Assembly: GCF_900102215.1 (NCBI RefSeq)
Contig: NZ_FNBG01000021.1
Span: 32,899-96,898 of the forward strand
Origin: Fontibacillus panacisegetis
Lineage (GTDB): Bacteria > Bacillota > Bacilli > Paenibacillales > Paenibacillaceae
Direction of reading: 5' to 3'
DNA length: 64,000 nt
Part shown: positions 1-9,201 of the stretch, one piece after another
How positions within the stretch are numbered: position 1 is the first letter of the stretch
Layout: each line of letters begins with the position of its first letter
Translations under genes and position numbers: made by a program
The notes under the pieces: model-generated
What the model saw: the letters and a program-made list of their open reading frames with translations, nothing else
Told to the model about the DNA's origin: nothing
Database searches by the model: none

Positions 1-17
1 ATAAGGTTGGAACTCAA

Positions 18-1046
18 ATGAACAACAAAGTGTCGATCAAAGATATCGCGCGTCTTGCAAACGTTTCAATTGCGACGGTATCCAATGTTATTAATGGCAA
101 AGGCAGAGTATCGCCAAATACTGTGAGCAAGGTGAACAAGATCATTCAGGAATTGCATTTCGTACCTAGTGCATCCGCACGAAGCCTGAAAGATATGAAA
201 TCACATCTGATTGCGGTAGTTGTACCGTTTCTGGAAAAGGGAATGCTTCAGGACAATCCGTTCTATTGGGAGTTTGTACGCGGGGTAGAGAGTGGAGCAC
301 GTCATCACGAGGTACAGGTTATTCTACTAGGAATTGATGAGAATGAAGACTTTTCGTTTGTAAGGCAGCGCCATTTAGACGGTCTTATTGTAGTTGGTGT
401 ATTTGAACATACGTCAGCTTTTCAGAAATTGCTGTCTCTAGATATTCCATGCGTGTTTTTGGATAGTCATTTATCCAATCCTGATTTTCATCAGATTGAT
501 CTTGATGATGAAGCAGGTGGATACTTAGGAACCAAACACTTAATCGGGCTAGGACATAAAGTAATCGGAGTGCTTACAGGCAAATTGGAGGAAGGCGGGG
601 TTAATTATTTCCGTCATCAAGGCTATTTAAGAGCACTTAGAGAATCCGGGATTCCAGAAGATCCTGAGTTGGTTTTTGAAGAGTCGCCTTCTATTCAGGG
701 AGGTTATCAGGTAGCTCAGCGCATCGGCAACTATAAGAGTAAGATCAGTGCTATCTTTGCCTTCTCGGATGTATCGGCGATTGGTTTGATTCGGGGCTTG
801 CATGATATAGGCCTATCTGTTCCTGCTAATTTGTCGATTGTTGGGTTTGATGATATTTTTTATTCCCAGTATCTGATTCCTTCTCTGACTACCATTCGGC
901 AGGATATTGTAGCTAAAGGTCAGATCGCGGTAAAAATGCTTCTGGATCAAATTGACGGAACAGGCCTTGGTATAGATAAAAGGTCCGTGAAAATTCCAGT
1001 GAGCCTGGCGGTCAGACAAAGCAGTACAAGTTATAAAGAAATATAG
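18..1046 (+). CDS. LacI-family transcriptional regulator (maltodextrin operon)
   Basis: A 342-residue LacI/GalR-type repressor. Residues about 5-50 form the LacI helix-turn-helix (VSIKDIARLANVSIATVS, then the hinge-like ASARSLK). The rest is a periplasmic-binding-protein-like sensor domain ending in the typical GFDDI and PSLTTIRQD segments. The ATG at 18 follows AAGGTTGG at about 7 nt. The gene sits directly upstream of the malE-type binding protein and on the same strand. A perfect 18-bp palindrome of LacI type lies just after its stop codon, so it very probably controls the maltodextrin genes. The effector (maltose, maltodextrin or other) cannot be read from the sequence. Confidence 0.9.
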   Translation: MNNKVSIKDIARLANVSIATVSNVINGKGRVSPNTVSKVNKIIQELHFVPSASARSLKDMKSHLIAVVVPFLEKGMLQDNPFYWEFVRGVESGARHHEVQVILLGIDENEDFSFVRQRHLDGLIVVGVFEHTSAFQKLLSLDIPCVFLDSHLSNPDFHQIDLDDEAGGYLGTKHLIGLGHKVIGVLTGKLEEGGVNYFRHQGYLRALRESGIPEDPELVFEESPSIQGGYQVAQRIGNYKSKISAIFAFSDVSAIGLIRGLHDIGLSVPANLSIVGFDDIFYSQYLIPSLTTIRQDIVAKGQIAVKMLLDQIDGTGLGIDKRSVKIPVSLAVRQSSTSYKEI

Positions 1047-1076
1047 TTCTCACACAAGGTGTAACTATATTTTTTT
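1041..1076 (+). terminator. Rho-independent terminator after the LacI gene
   Basis: ATATAGTT (1041-1048) pairs with AACTATAT (1063-1070). The inner arms ACAC/GTGT add to the stem, and TTTTTT follows. The left arm overlaps the stop codon of the regulator gene. It separates the regulator from the malE promoter region. Confidence 0.7.
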
Positions 1077-1082
1077 GATAAA

Positions 1083-1100
1083 TGATTAAACGTTTAATCA
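1083..1100. promoter_or_regulatory. Perfect palindromic LacI-type operator
   Basis: TGATTAAACGTTTAATCA is its own reverse complement over all 18 bp and has the central CG typical of LacI/GalR operators. It lies between the regulator gene and malE. A degenerate second copy is at 1171-1188 (14 of 18 identical). Confidence 0.75.
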
Positions 1101-1170
1101 AAAAGTTGATTAAAGGAGGTGGTCTGAAAGCTTAACTATTACTGGAGAAGGGCTACATAAATAACATGTT

Positions 1171-1188
1171 TGATTAAATGTTTTAGTA
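1171..1188. promoter_or_regulatory. Second, degenerate LacI-type operator
   Basis: TGATTAAATGTTTTAGTA matches the perfect operator at 1083-1100 at 14 of 18 positions. The centre-to-centre distance of 88 bp would allow repression by looping. This is an inference from spacing and similarity only. Confidence 0.45.
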
Positions 1189-1195
1189 AAATCAA

Positions 1196-1209
1196 TGTAA
1201 GCGTTTAAT
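1196..1209 (+). promoter_or_regulatory. cre-like CcpA site upstream of malE
   Basis: TGTAAGCGTTTAAT matches the Firmicute cre consensus TGWAANCGNTNWCA at 12 of 14 positions, and lies 23 bp before the malE start. The same bases also form a half-match to the LacI operator (12 of 18 for 1194-1211), so either CcpA or the local repressor could be the reader. Confidence 0.45.
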
Positions 1210-1231
1210 TAACTAGAAGGGTGGTTTTGCA

Positions 1232-2569
1232 ATGAATATGAAATTTAGAAAAATGCTGTCTTTATTGTGTGTGATGGTGTTGCTATTTACGACTACAGTG
1301 GCATGTTCATCAAAGAATAATTCGACTTCTAATGGAACCAATGGGACTAAAGCTGAACAACAAGGTGCTGCCAACAATACTAACAATAGAACTGATGCTG
1401 CAGCAGAAGATGAGCAATTGACTCCTGAATCTGGAGCTAAACTGATCGTTTGGGATGGAAATGATGGAACTCCTTTTTTAAAAGAAATTGTGAAAGAGTT
1501 TTCTGAGAAGTACAACATTCCGGTAGAGGTTCAAGAACAGGGAGCCCCAGAGCAGATGCAAAAAATGAAAACCGATGGTCCTGCAGGATTGGCCGCTGAC
1601 GTTCTCGTATTGCCGCATGACAATCTGAGTGAAGCAATTGCAGGCGGTTTTGTACTGCCAAATGATTTTTTTGAAGAAGAGACACGTGCAGAGTTCCAGG
1701 AGACAGCTGTAAACGCGGTTACTAAGGACGGCATTTTATACGGATATCCACGTAACATGGAGACTTATGCTTTGTTTTATAACAAGGAGCTGGTTACTGA
1801 GAATGATCTGAGCAGTTGGGACAATATTATCAGCTTCTCCAAAAAGTATAATGATCCAGCCAAGAAGAAATACGGTTTTATGATGCCGCTGAACATTTTC
1901 TATTTTGCATATCCGTTCATCTCTGGTTTTAATGGCTATATTTTTGGAAATGACAACACAAACCCTGAAGATATCGGACTGAACAACGAAGGGTCTGTTG
2001 AAGGAATGAAATACTTCCAATCCATGCGTGAAATTCTGCCAATGGAAGCAGCTGATGCAACGATTGATGTAAAAACTGGATTGTTCCAGGAAGGGAAGTT
2101 GGCAATTAATCTTGATGGTGTGTGGAATATCGGCAATTTCTCCAACCTTTCATTTGAAGTAGGTATGGTTCCTTTGCCTGAGTTTCCGAATGGACAACAG
2201 CCAGATACTTTTGCTGGTGTGAAGGCTTATTACGTGAGTGCTTACAGTAAATATCCTAACGCAGCGAAATTGTTCGCCAGATATGTAACCTCGCAAGAAG
2301 CATTGCTCAAAAACTTTGAAATGACCGGATTCATTCCAGCTCGAAAAGGAATGGAGAATGAACCGGCAATTAAAGATAACGCAATGGTGAGCGGAGCAAT
2401 TAAGCAGTTCGAGCATTCCATTGCAATGCCTTCCATTTTTGAAATGCAGCAAGTATGGGCTCCTATGGCAAATGCTCTTGAGTTGATCTGGAAAGGCGAA
2501 GATGTCAAGAAGACGCTCGATAGCGCTGTTGAAAGTATGAAGCAAGGCATAGAGACGTTGAAAAAATAA
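1232..2569 (+). CDS. malE: Maltodextrin ABC transporter substrate-binding lipoprotein
   Basis: A 445-residue family 1 extracellular solute-binding protein. The N-terminus is a lipoprotein signal peptide (KMLSLLCVMVLLFTTTVAC) with lipobox TVAC and lipidated Cys25, followed by a Ser/Asn/Thr/Ala-rich linker to about residue 60. The mature part begins KLIVWDGNDG, as in maltose-binding proteins. Start ATG at 1232 is preceded by GAAGGGTGG. It is the first gene of a malE-malF-malG-GH13-GH31 cluster, which points to maltodextrin as the ligand. Specificity is inferred from context and overall similarity to MalE/cyclodextrin-binding proteins. Confidence 0.88.
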   Translation: MNMKFRKMLSLLCVMVLLFTTTVACSSKNNSTSNGTNGTKAEQQGAANNTNNRTDAAAEDEQLTPESGAKLIVWDGNDGTPFLKEIVKEFSEKYNIPVEVQEQGAPEQMQKMKTDGPAGLAADVLVLPHDNLSEAIAGGFVLPNDFFEEETRAEFQETAVNAVTKDGILYGYPRNMETYALFYNKELVTENDLSSWDNIISFSKKYNDPAKKKYGFMMPLNIFYFAYPFISGFNGYIFGNDNTNPEDIGLNNEGSVEGMKYFQSMREILPMEAADATIDVKTGLFQEGKLAINLDGVWNIGNFSNLSFEVGMVPLPEFPNGQQPDTFAGVKAYYVSAYSKYPNAAKLFARYVTSQEALLKNFEMTGFIPARKGMENEPAIKDNAMVSGAIKQFEHSIAMPSIFEMQQVWAPMANALELIWKGEDVKKTLDSAVESMKQGIETLKK

Positions 2570-2584
2570 CGTTGGATATTGAAT

Positions 2585-2616
2585 GACGTCGTCCGTTCTA
2601 AGTGACGGATGACGTC
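2585..2616 (+). promoter_or_regulatory. Intercistronic hairpin between malE and malF
   Basis: GACGTCGTCCGT (2585-2596) pairs with ACGGATGACGTC (2605-2616) around an 8-nt loop: 12 pairs with one G-T wobble. GACGTCGTCC also recurs directly at 2611-2620. There is only a weak T stretch after it, so it is more likely an mRNA-stabilising or partial-attenuation element that sets a high ratio of binding protein to permease than a full terminator. Confidence 0.6.
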
Positions 2617-2689
2617 GTCCATTTTGTATTGATATACGCGTTCAAAATATGACTTTTTGAACAACCTCTTATACGGGAGATGATTGACA

Positions 2690-4000
2690 ATGAACCAGCA
2701 TCGTAAGTGGGCGACCGTATTATCGCTCATAGGTATGGGGTTTGGTCAAATATACAATAGACAAATTATTAAAGGATTTCTACTATTTATCGTTCATCTG
2801 CTAGGGATTACGTTGGCAATGGTATTGCCAAAAGCTATCTGGGGATTGGTGACATTAGGAGAACAAGCCGATCATCTCGAAAAAGTAGGCAAGGTTTACG
2901 TCAATGTCCGTGGAGACCATTCGATCTTCCTGATGATTGAAGGCATGATCGTCATTATAGCAATGCTCATCATAGTTGCTATTTATATCGCTAATGTAAA
3001 GGATGCCTACAACGTTGGAAAAATGCGCGAACATGGAATAGCGCCGCGCCGTTTCTCTGATACACTTCATTATCTCGGTGAGGTTAAGTTTCCGCAAATG
3101 ATCATTTCCTTACCGATTCTGCTCGTTATTTTCTTTACTATAATGCCTATTCTTTTCATGATTTCTCTAGCGTTTACGAACTATTCTGCGCCAAATTATT
3201 TACCTCCAGCCAAGCTCGTCAGCTGGATCGGGCTGGATGGCTTCAAGGATATTTTTACGATCAAGGCGTGGAATCAGACTTTCTTTGGAGTAGCGTTCTG
3301 GACGCTCATATGGACGGTATGTGCGACCTTGACTACATTTACAGGCGGATTTGCTGCAGCTCTGATGGTTCAGAAAAAAGGGATTCGTTTTAAAGGCTTC
3401 TGGCGGACTCTCTTTATTATTCCTTACGCGATCCCTCAGTTCATTTCCCTGTTGATCATGAGAAACATGTTCAATGGAGAATTTGGTCCGATCAATCAAT
3501 ATTTGTCTTATTTTGGACTTGGAGGCTTGCCTTGGTTAACAGATCCGTTCTGGGCCAAATTTACAGTTATTATTGTTAATATCTGGATTGGTTTTCCAAT
3601 TACCATGCTTATGATTATCGGTATTCTTACAACAATATCGAGGGATTTGTATGAAGCTGCCGAAATTGACGGAGCCACACCATTTCAGCAATTCAGCAAC
3701 ATAACCTTTCCATCCGTCATGCTTTCCTTTGGACCACTTCTTGTTATGTCCTTTGCCGGCAATATTAACAATTTCAATTTGATTTATCTCCTGACGAATG
3801 GTAATCCTGCAAATCCGAATTATCAATCTGCAGGCAGTACGGACATTTTGATTACCTGGTTGTTTAAATTAACGATGGACAGCGGTAAATACAATTTTGC
3901 ATCGATTATCGGTATCTTTATATTCATCATTGTTGCGTCCTTCGCAATTATCAATGTTCGTCGAACGAAAGCATTTAAGGAGGAGGATGACTACAGATGA
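2690..4000 (+). CDS. malF: Maltodextrin ABC transporter permease, MalF-type
   Basis: About 436 residues. It has a hydrophobic N-terminal part with the TM2-like GMGFGQIYNRQ segment, then a binding-protein-dependent permease domain. The EAA-type loop EAAEIDGATPFQQF..ITFP, which contacts the ATPase, is near residue 325-345. ATG at 2690 is preferred over the in-frame TTG at 2684 because GGGAGA (2675-2680) is then 9 nt away. It overlaps malG by 4 nt (ATGA). No ATPase gene is in this window, so the importer presumably uses a shared MsmX-type ATPase encoded elsewhere. Confidence 0.87.
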   Translation: MNQHRKWATVLSLIGMGFGQIYNRQIIKGFLLFIVHLLGITLAMVLPKAIWGLVTLGEQADHLEKVGKVYVNVRGDHSIFLMIEGMIVIIAMLIIVAIYIANVKDAYNVGKMREHGIAPRRFSDTLHYLGEVKFPQMIISLPILLVIFFTIMPILFMISLAFTNYSAPNYLPPAKLVSWIGLDGFKDIFTIKAWNQTFFGVAFWTLIWTVCATLTTFTGGFAAALMVQKKGIRFKGFWRTLFIIPYAIPQFISLLIMRNMFNGEFGPINQYLSYFGLGGLPWLTDPFWAKFTVIIVNIWIGFPITMLMIIGILTTISRDLYEAAEIDGATPFQQFSNITFPSVMLSFGPLLVMSFAGNINNFNLIYLLTNGNPANPNYQSAGSTDILITWLFKLTMDSGKYNFASIIGIFIFIIVASFAIINVRRTKAFKEEDDYR

Positions 4001-4833
4001 CAACATCGAAGCGTAAATTCAGTATGGGCAATCTATTCTGCTACCTGGGGCTAATTATTATTGGTATTGCTTGTGTATATCCGGCACTTTGGGTCGTTAT
4101 GTCTTCTTTCCGTCCGGGAAATGCCTTGTACAGTGAGACCTTGATCCCGTCCTCGTTCACACTGGAGCATTACAGTGATTTATTTGAAAAGTACCCTTTT
4201 GGGCAGTGGTTCATTAACACCTTTAAAGTTGCTTTTTTTACGATGATATTCAGCACAATTCTCGTAACAATCACAGGATATGTATTCTCGCGTTTTCGGT
4301 TCAAGGGCCGTAAGAAAATGATGCTTGGCCTGCTCGTGATCGGGATGTTTCCGGGCTTCATGAGTATGATTGCTGTCTACATTTTGTTAATGCAGCTGCA
4401 GCTTCTGAATACGCACATTTCGTTGATTCTGGTCTATTCGGCCGGGGCACCGATGGGATACCTGTATGTCAAAGGCTACTTCGATACGATTCCGCAGAGT
4501 TTGGTGGATGCTGCAAAAATAGACGGTGCAGGGCATTTAACTGTATTTCGTCGTATTATATTGCCGCTCTCCAAGCCGATGCTGGTCTATCTTGCGTTGA
4601 CTTCCTTCAGCGGCGGGTTTGTTGATTTTATTTTTGCCAATATGGTACTAAGTACGCCAGAAAAACAAACCCTGGCTGTAGGCTTGTTCCGCATAGTACA
4701 AGGTAGATCTGCGACAGAGTTTACTATGTTTGCGGCAGGGTGTGTATTGGTTGCTGTACCGCTGACTTTATTATTTATTTTCCTGCAACGCTATTTGGTT
4801 GAAGGGCTTATGGCAGGCGCCGATAAAGGCTGA
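3997..4833 (+). CDS. malG: Maltodextrin ABC transporter permease, MalG-type
   Basis: A 278-residue inner-membrane permease with about six hydrophobic segments. The EAA-type loop VDAAKIDGAGHLTVFRRI is near residues 170-190 and is followed by LPLSKP, as in MalG. The start overlaps the malF stop (ATGA), which means translational coupling. It pairs with the upstream MalF-type protein to form the channel. The C-terminus RYLVEGLMAGADKG is the usual MalG ending. Confidence 0.9.
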   Translation: MTTSKRKFSMGNLFCYLGLIIIGIACVYPALWVVMSSFRPGNALYSETLIPSSFTLEHYSDLFEKYPFGQWFINTFKVAFFTMIFSTILVTITGYVFSRFRFKGRKKMMLGLLVIGMFPGFMSMIAVYILLMQLQLLNTHISLILVYSAGAPMGYLYVKGYFDTIPQSLVDAAKIDGAGHLTVFRRIILPLSKPMLVYLALTSFSGGFVDFIFANMVLSTPEKQTLAVGLFRIVQGRSATEFTMFAAGCVLVAVPLTLLFIFLQRYLVEGLMAGADKG

Positions 4834-4880
4834 TCTGCAAATCCGGAAACTGACATTATACTAAAGGAGCTGGAAACTCT

Positions 4881-6635
4881 ATGCTATTGGAAGCTATTTA
4901 TCATCGATCAAACGATTGCTGGGCTTACGGATATAATGAACGCTCGGTTCATGTACGTATTCGTACAAAAAGAGCGGATATCGATAAAATCAATGTACTC
5001 TACGGAGACAAGTGCAAGCCGTGGGGAGATATGAAGGTCAAGCAAATGGAGTTGCTTGCTTACGATGAGCTTTATGACTATTGGCAAGCGGAGGTAGATC
5101 CACCTTACGGTAGATTGGCTTATTGTTTTCTTTTGACAAAGGGTGAGGAGCAGATTTGGTTCACAGAAAAAGGGTTCGATAAAACCATGCCAAAGGAGCA
5201 TCTGGGATGCTTCGAGTTCCCTTACCTGCACCCGATCGATTTGCAAAGTCCACCGGACTGGGCGAAAAACGCAATATTTTATCAAATCTTCCCGGAGCGC
5301 TTTGCAAATGGCGATAAGTCCAATGATCCGGAAGGAATACATGAATGGGGAGATAAGCCGGAATATCGTAATTTCTTCGGTGGTGATTTGCAAGGAGTTA
5401 TTGATCATCTGGACTATTTAGCCGACCTGGGTATTACCGTGATATATTTCAATCCTATATTTGAAGCACCAGCCAATCATAAATATGATACACAGGATTA
5501 CATGAAAATTGATCCTCATTTTGGAACGAAGGAAACGCTAAAGGAATTAGTGCGCTCCTGTCATGAACGGGGAATTCGCGTCATTTTGGACGGAGTATTT
5601 AATCATTCCGGTGCTACGTGGCCCCAGTTTCAGGATGTAGTAAAAAAAGGCCCTGACTCAGCGTATTACAACTGGTTCCACATTCAGGAATGGCCGCTTC
5701 AAGTGGTAGATGGCATTCCAACCTATAAGACGTTTGCATTTGAAAAAACGATGCCAAAGCTGAATACCTCGAATCCGGAAGTACGTGATTATTTCCTTCA
5801 GGTAGGTCGTTATTGGATCGAAGAGACCGATATGGACGGATGGCGACTGGATGTAGCTAACGAGACGGACCATACTTTTTGGAGAGAGTTCTCTAAAGCG
5901 GTAAAAGAAGTCAAACCGGATGCTTATATTTTGGGTGAAGTTTGGCATGACGGGATGAAGTTCCTGCAGGGGGACCAGTTCCACGGGGTTATGAATTATC
6001 CGGTCTCGAATGCTATTCTTGATTTTTTTGTTTTCCAGCATGAGGATGCGCACTCTTTTGTGTCAAAACTGGGAAGGTATTTAGCCAGATATCCGCAGCA
6101 GGTGAATGAAGCTTCATTTAATCATTTGGATACACATGATACGGTTCGTTTGTTGACCTTGTGCGAGAATGATAAAGCGAAGATGAAGCTGGCTGTAGCT
6201 TTTCAGTTTACTTTTATCGGGGCTCCAAGTATTTATTACGGAGATGAAATTGGTCTGGACGGACAATTTGATCCGGATAACCGTAAATGCATGATTTGGG
6301 AGAAACAAAATCAGGATTTGGACTTGTTAACTTTTTACAAAAAGTGTATAAAATTACGTAAAGATCATCCAGCATTAATTTCAGGGGCGTTTCGGGTTCA
6401 ATCGGCCGAGAAGGGCTCATCACTGCTCGTATATGAACGCCAGGAAGGAGAGGATCATCTGATCGTAGCTATGAATGCATCTTCTTCGTCAAGCTTGGTC
6501 ACTGTTTCTTTACCTGATGGTGTGTGGAAGGAAGCAGATATGGTGGAGGACGGATTTGTGAGCGATCAAAATTATGAAGGTGAATATAAGGCTGAGCTCG
6601 GTCCGTATAGATTTCATATTTTATACAAGAATTGA
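4881..6635 (+). CDS. GH13 neopullulanase / cyclomaltodextrinase-type amylolytic enzyme
   Basis: A 584-residue GH13 enzyme without a signal peptide, so it should act on imported maltodextrins in the cytoplasm. Residues 1-120 look like the CBM34-type N-domain of this subfamily. Catalytic residues visible are Asp324 (DGWRLDVANE), Glu353 (LGEVWHD) and Asp420 (HLDTHDT). The region V signature MPKLN marks the neopullulanase, cyclomaltodextrinase and maltogenic amylase group. AAAGGAG precedes ATG 4881. It lies 47 nt after malG in the same operon. Exact substrate preference (cyclodextrin, pullulan, maltodextrin) is not decidable here. Confidence 0.9.
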   Translation: MLLEAIYHRSNDCWAYGYNERSVHVRIRTKRADIDKINVLYGDKCKPWGDMKVKQMELLAYDELYDYWQAEVDPPYGRLAYCFLLTKGEEQIWFTEKGFDKTMPKEHLGCFEFPYLHPIDLQSPPDWAKNAIFYQIFPERFANGDKSNDPEGIHEWGDKPEYRNFFGGDLQGVIDHLDYLADLGITVIYFNPIFEAPANHKYDTQDYMKIDPHFGTKETLKELVRSCHERGIRVILDGVFNHSGATWPQFQDVVKKGPDSAYYNWFHIQEWPLQVVDGIPTYKTFAFEKTMPKLNTSNPEVRDYFLQVGRYWIEETDMDGWRLDVANETDHTFWREFSKAVKEVKPDAYILGEVWHDGMKFLQGDQFHGVMNYPVSNAILDFFVFQHEDAHSFVSKLGRYLARYPQQVNEASFNHLDTHDTVRLLTLCENDKAKMKLAVAFQFTFIGAPSIYYGDEIGLDGQFDPDNRKCMIWEKQNQDLDLLTFYKKCIKLRKDHPALISGAFRVQSAEKGSSLLVYERQEGEDHLIVAMNASSSSSLVTVSLPDGVWKEADMVEDGFVSDQNYEGEYKAELGPYRFHILYKN

Positions 6636-6688
6636 TATGAATCGTGAACTGTACTGTCAAATAGAAAAAGAAGGAGTGGTGAAAAATC

Positions 6689-9184
6689 ATGCAAACGAGT
6701 GAGAAAATTCACCCAGATCAAATAGAGAGCGAGTCTATCTCGATATATCGTGACATTGGTCCGTATAAGGGCTACGAGTGTAGGGACAAGTATGTCATGA
6801 TCTATAGTGAGCATGCCAATCTTACCGTAAAGCTGGTGACGCCGGGTATTGTCAGAATATCGGTCTCACTGGAGGGTAGAGATGCTGAGCTAGAGCCATC
6901 AAAGGCGTTGCTACCCTATGAACCGCTTGAAGGCTGGAATGTGATTGAGCTGAATAATGAATTGGAAATTACTAGGGGTAATGTTGTCCTCGTTGTAGAT
7001 ATAGCTGCGTTGTCTTTTTATGTGAAGACTGGTCAGGGAACGTTGTGTGGGTCTTACAAGCTGTCCTTCTCTGATACCGCTGTGCGGTGTCAGGGCGGCA
7101 TGGATGATGAAGCTATGATATACGGACTCGGTGAGACTACGGGATATTTAAATAAACGCGGCGAGAGATATACGATGTGGAATTCCGATGTGTTTGATCC
7201 GCACGTACCCGATATGGAGTCGCTATATCAATCGATCCCGCTGCTGATACACCATGCATCCGATAATACTTTCGGATTGTTTATTGATAATCCGGGAAGA
7301 ACTGTTGTAGATTTGCGCGAAGCGCTAGATAGCTACTTTATTGAGACGGCCAGCGGAGAAATGGATTTGTACTTCATTACTGGCCCCGGGTTTAAGGATG
7401 TCGTTACGAATTATTCGATATTAACAGGTAAAATGCCGCTTCCACCACTGTGGTCATTAGGCTATCAGCAATCCAGATTCAGCTATATGAATCAGGAGGA
7501 AGTCATTCAGCTCGCGCAAAACTTCAGATCCAAGGGCATTCCATGCGACGTTATTTATCTTGATATTCATTATATGGACGATTATAAAGTGTTCACCTTC
7601 GATACGGATCGTTTTCCTGACCCTGCAGCCATGATGAGCGAATTGAAGGAACTGGGATTTCGTATAGTGCCTATAGTTGATCCAGGCGTAAAAGTCCAGA
7701 ATGGCTATGAGGTATACGAGCAGGGGATTGAAGAGGGACGTTTTTGCCAAACTCCTGATGGTAAAGAGTATGTTGGAGCCGTCTGGCCAGGTCCAAGCGT
7801 ATTCCCGGATTTTACGGATGAAGTTACTCGTGAATGGTGGGGAGCACTTCATCAGTTTTATGTGGACTATGGAATCAGTGGAATATGGAACGATATGAAT
7901 GAGCCCAGTGTATTTAATTCTCCTACGAAAACGATGGATGACAACGTGATTCACCGTAATGATGGAAATCCAAAAACACATGGAGAAATGCACAACATTT
8001 ACAGCTTGCTCATGAGTCAGGCAACTTATGAAGGAATGGAGAAGCTGTTGCAGGGAGAAAGGCCATTCGTGTTGACAAGAGCAGGTTATGCCGGAATTCA
8101 ACGATATGCCACGGTATGGACGGGAGATAATCGGAGCTATTGGGACCATATGAGATTGTCAATGTCGATGGGACTTAATCTCGGACTCTCCGGGGTAGCT
8201 TTTTGCGGAGCAGACATTGGCGGGTTCATGCACCATGCTTCTGGAGAGCTGTTAGCCAGATGGACCCAGTTAGGCGTATTCACTCCTTTCTGTAGAAATC
8301 ACAGTGCTATCGATACTCGCAACCAAGAGCCATGGACTTTTAATGATGAGGTCGAAGAGATTTGCCGAAAATATATTGAATTTAGATACCGGATGCTTCC
8401 TTATCTCTATTCTCTTTTTTATGACTCAACCTGCACAGGACTCCCTATTATGCGGCCGTTAGTGTTGGAGTATCCTAAGGATCGCAATACGTATCATTTG
8501 TCTGATCAGTTTTTACTGGGAAAAGATTTGCTTGTTGCCCCGATCTATGAACCAGGCAAACAACACAGGGTTGTCTACTTACCTGAAGGTATCTGGTTTG
8601 ATTATTGGACAGGAACGCGATATGAGGGAGGCGCTCATATTATCGCTCATGCGCCGCTTGATGTTTTGCCGCTATACATTCGGGCAGGGGCTATCCTTCC
8701 TCAGACACAGCTGATGCAGCATACGGGTCAGGCAATTTGGCACAGGCTTGATATCCATTTATATGGTCAAGGCAGGTTAGGTGCGGCAGCTCAGGGTGAT
8801 GTAGGGGCAATAGGTGCTGAGGTTTCATATCATACAGATGCCTGTGGTGCTTTTACTCTGTATGAGGATGATGGTTTAAGTGATCGGTATGCTCAAGGAG
8901 CTTATAATTTGATTCAAATTAGTACTGAAGAGAATGATCGTCAATATACAATTAGTGCTGCTTATGAGGTCTTCGGATTACAACAAGACGATAAATCCAT
9001 ACTGTTTACTGTTCATCATCTTTCCTTTATTCCGAAGTCTGTGAACCTGATTTCAGAAGTTCCTGAAATGAAGCATCTTGAGGAGCAGAGTTTTGGATGG
9101 TATTATGACAAACAGGACAATCAACTGTATATTAAAACGCAATTAGCGGGGTTGCAGGAGGTTGAAATTATCGTCGAGGGTTAA
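6689..9184 (+). CDS. GH31 alpha-glucosidase
   Basis: An 831-residue glycoside hydrolase family 31 protein. The nucleophile is Asp402 in GIWNDMNEPSVF and the acid/base is Asp480 in VWTGDNRS. The N-terminal beta-sandwich, the (beta/alpha)8 core and a C-terminal DUF5110-like segment are all present at normal length. No signal peptide is seen, so it should split terminal glucose from oligosaccharides delivered by MalEFG and trimmed by the GH13 enzyme. AAGGAGTGG precedes ATG 6689. It is the last sugar gene of the cluster. tcdA follows after only 17 nt. Confidence 0.9.
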   Translation: MQTSEKIHPDQIESESISIYRDIGPYKGYECRDKYVMIYSEHANLTVKLVTPGIVRISVSLEGRDAELEPSKALLPYEPLEGWNVIELNNELEITRGNVVLVVDIAALSFYVKTGQGTLCGSYKLSFSDTAVRCQGGMDDEAMIYGLGETTGYLNKRGERYTMWNSDVFDPHVPDMESLYQSIPLLIHHASDNTFGLFIDNPGRTVVDLREALDSYFIETASGEMDLYFITGPGFKDVVTNYSILTGKMPLPPLWSLGYQQSRFSYMNQEEVIQLAQNFRSKGIPCDVIYLDIHYMDDYKVFTFDTDRFPDPAAMMSELKELGFRIVPIVDPGVKVQNGYEVYEQGIEEGRFCQTPDGKEYVGAVWPGPSVFPDFTDEVTREWWGALHQFYVDYGISGIWNDMNEPSVFNSPTKTMDDNVIHRNDGNPKTHGEMHNIYSLLMSQATYEGMEKLLQGERPFVLTRAGYAGIQRYATVWTGDNRSYWDHMRLSMSMGLNLGLSGVAFCGADIGGFMHHASGELLARWTQLGVFTPFCRNHSAIDTRNQEPWTFNDEVEEICRKYIEFRYRMLPYLYSLFYDSTCTGLPIMRPLVLEYPKDRNTYHLSDQFLLGKDLLVAPIYEPGKQHRVVYLPEGIWFDYWTGTRYEGGAHIIAHAPLDVLPLYIRAGAILPQTQLMQHTGQAIWHRLDIHLYGQGRLGAAAQGDVGAIGAEVSYHTDACGAFTLYEDDGLSDRYAQGAYNLIQISTEENDRQYTISAAYEVFGLQQDDKSILFTVHHLSFIPKSVNLISEVPEMKHLEEQSFGWYYDKQDNQLYIKTQLAGLQEVEIIVEG

Positions 9185-9201
9185 TAGGAGGTTAGCAGAC
9201 A

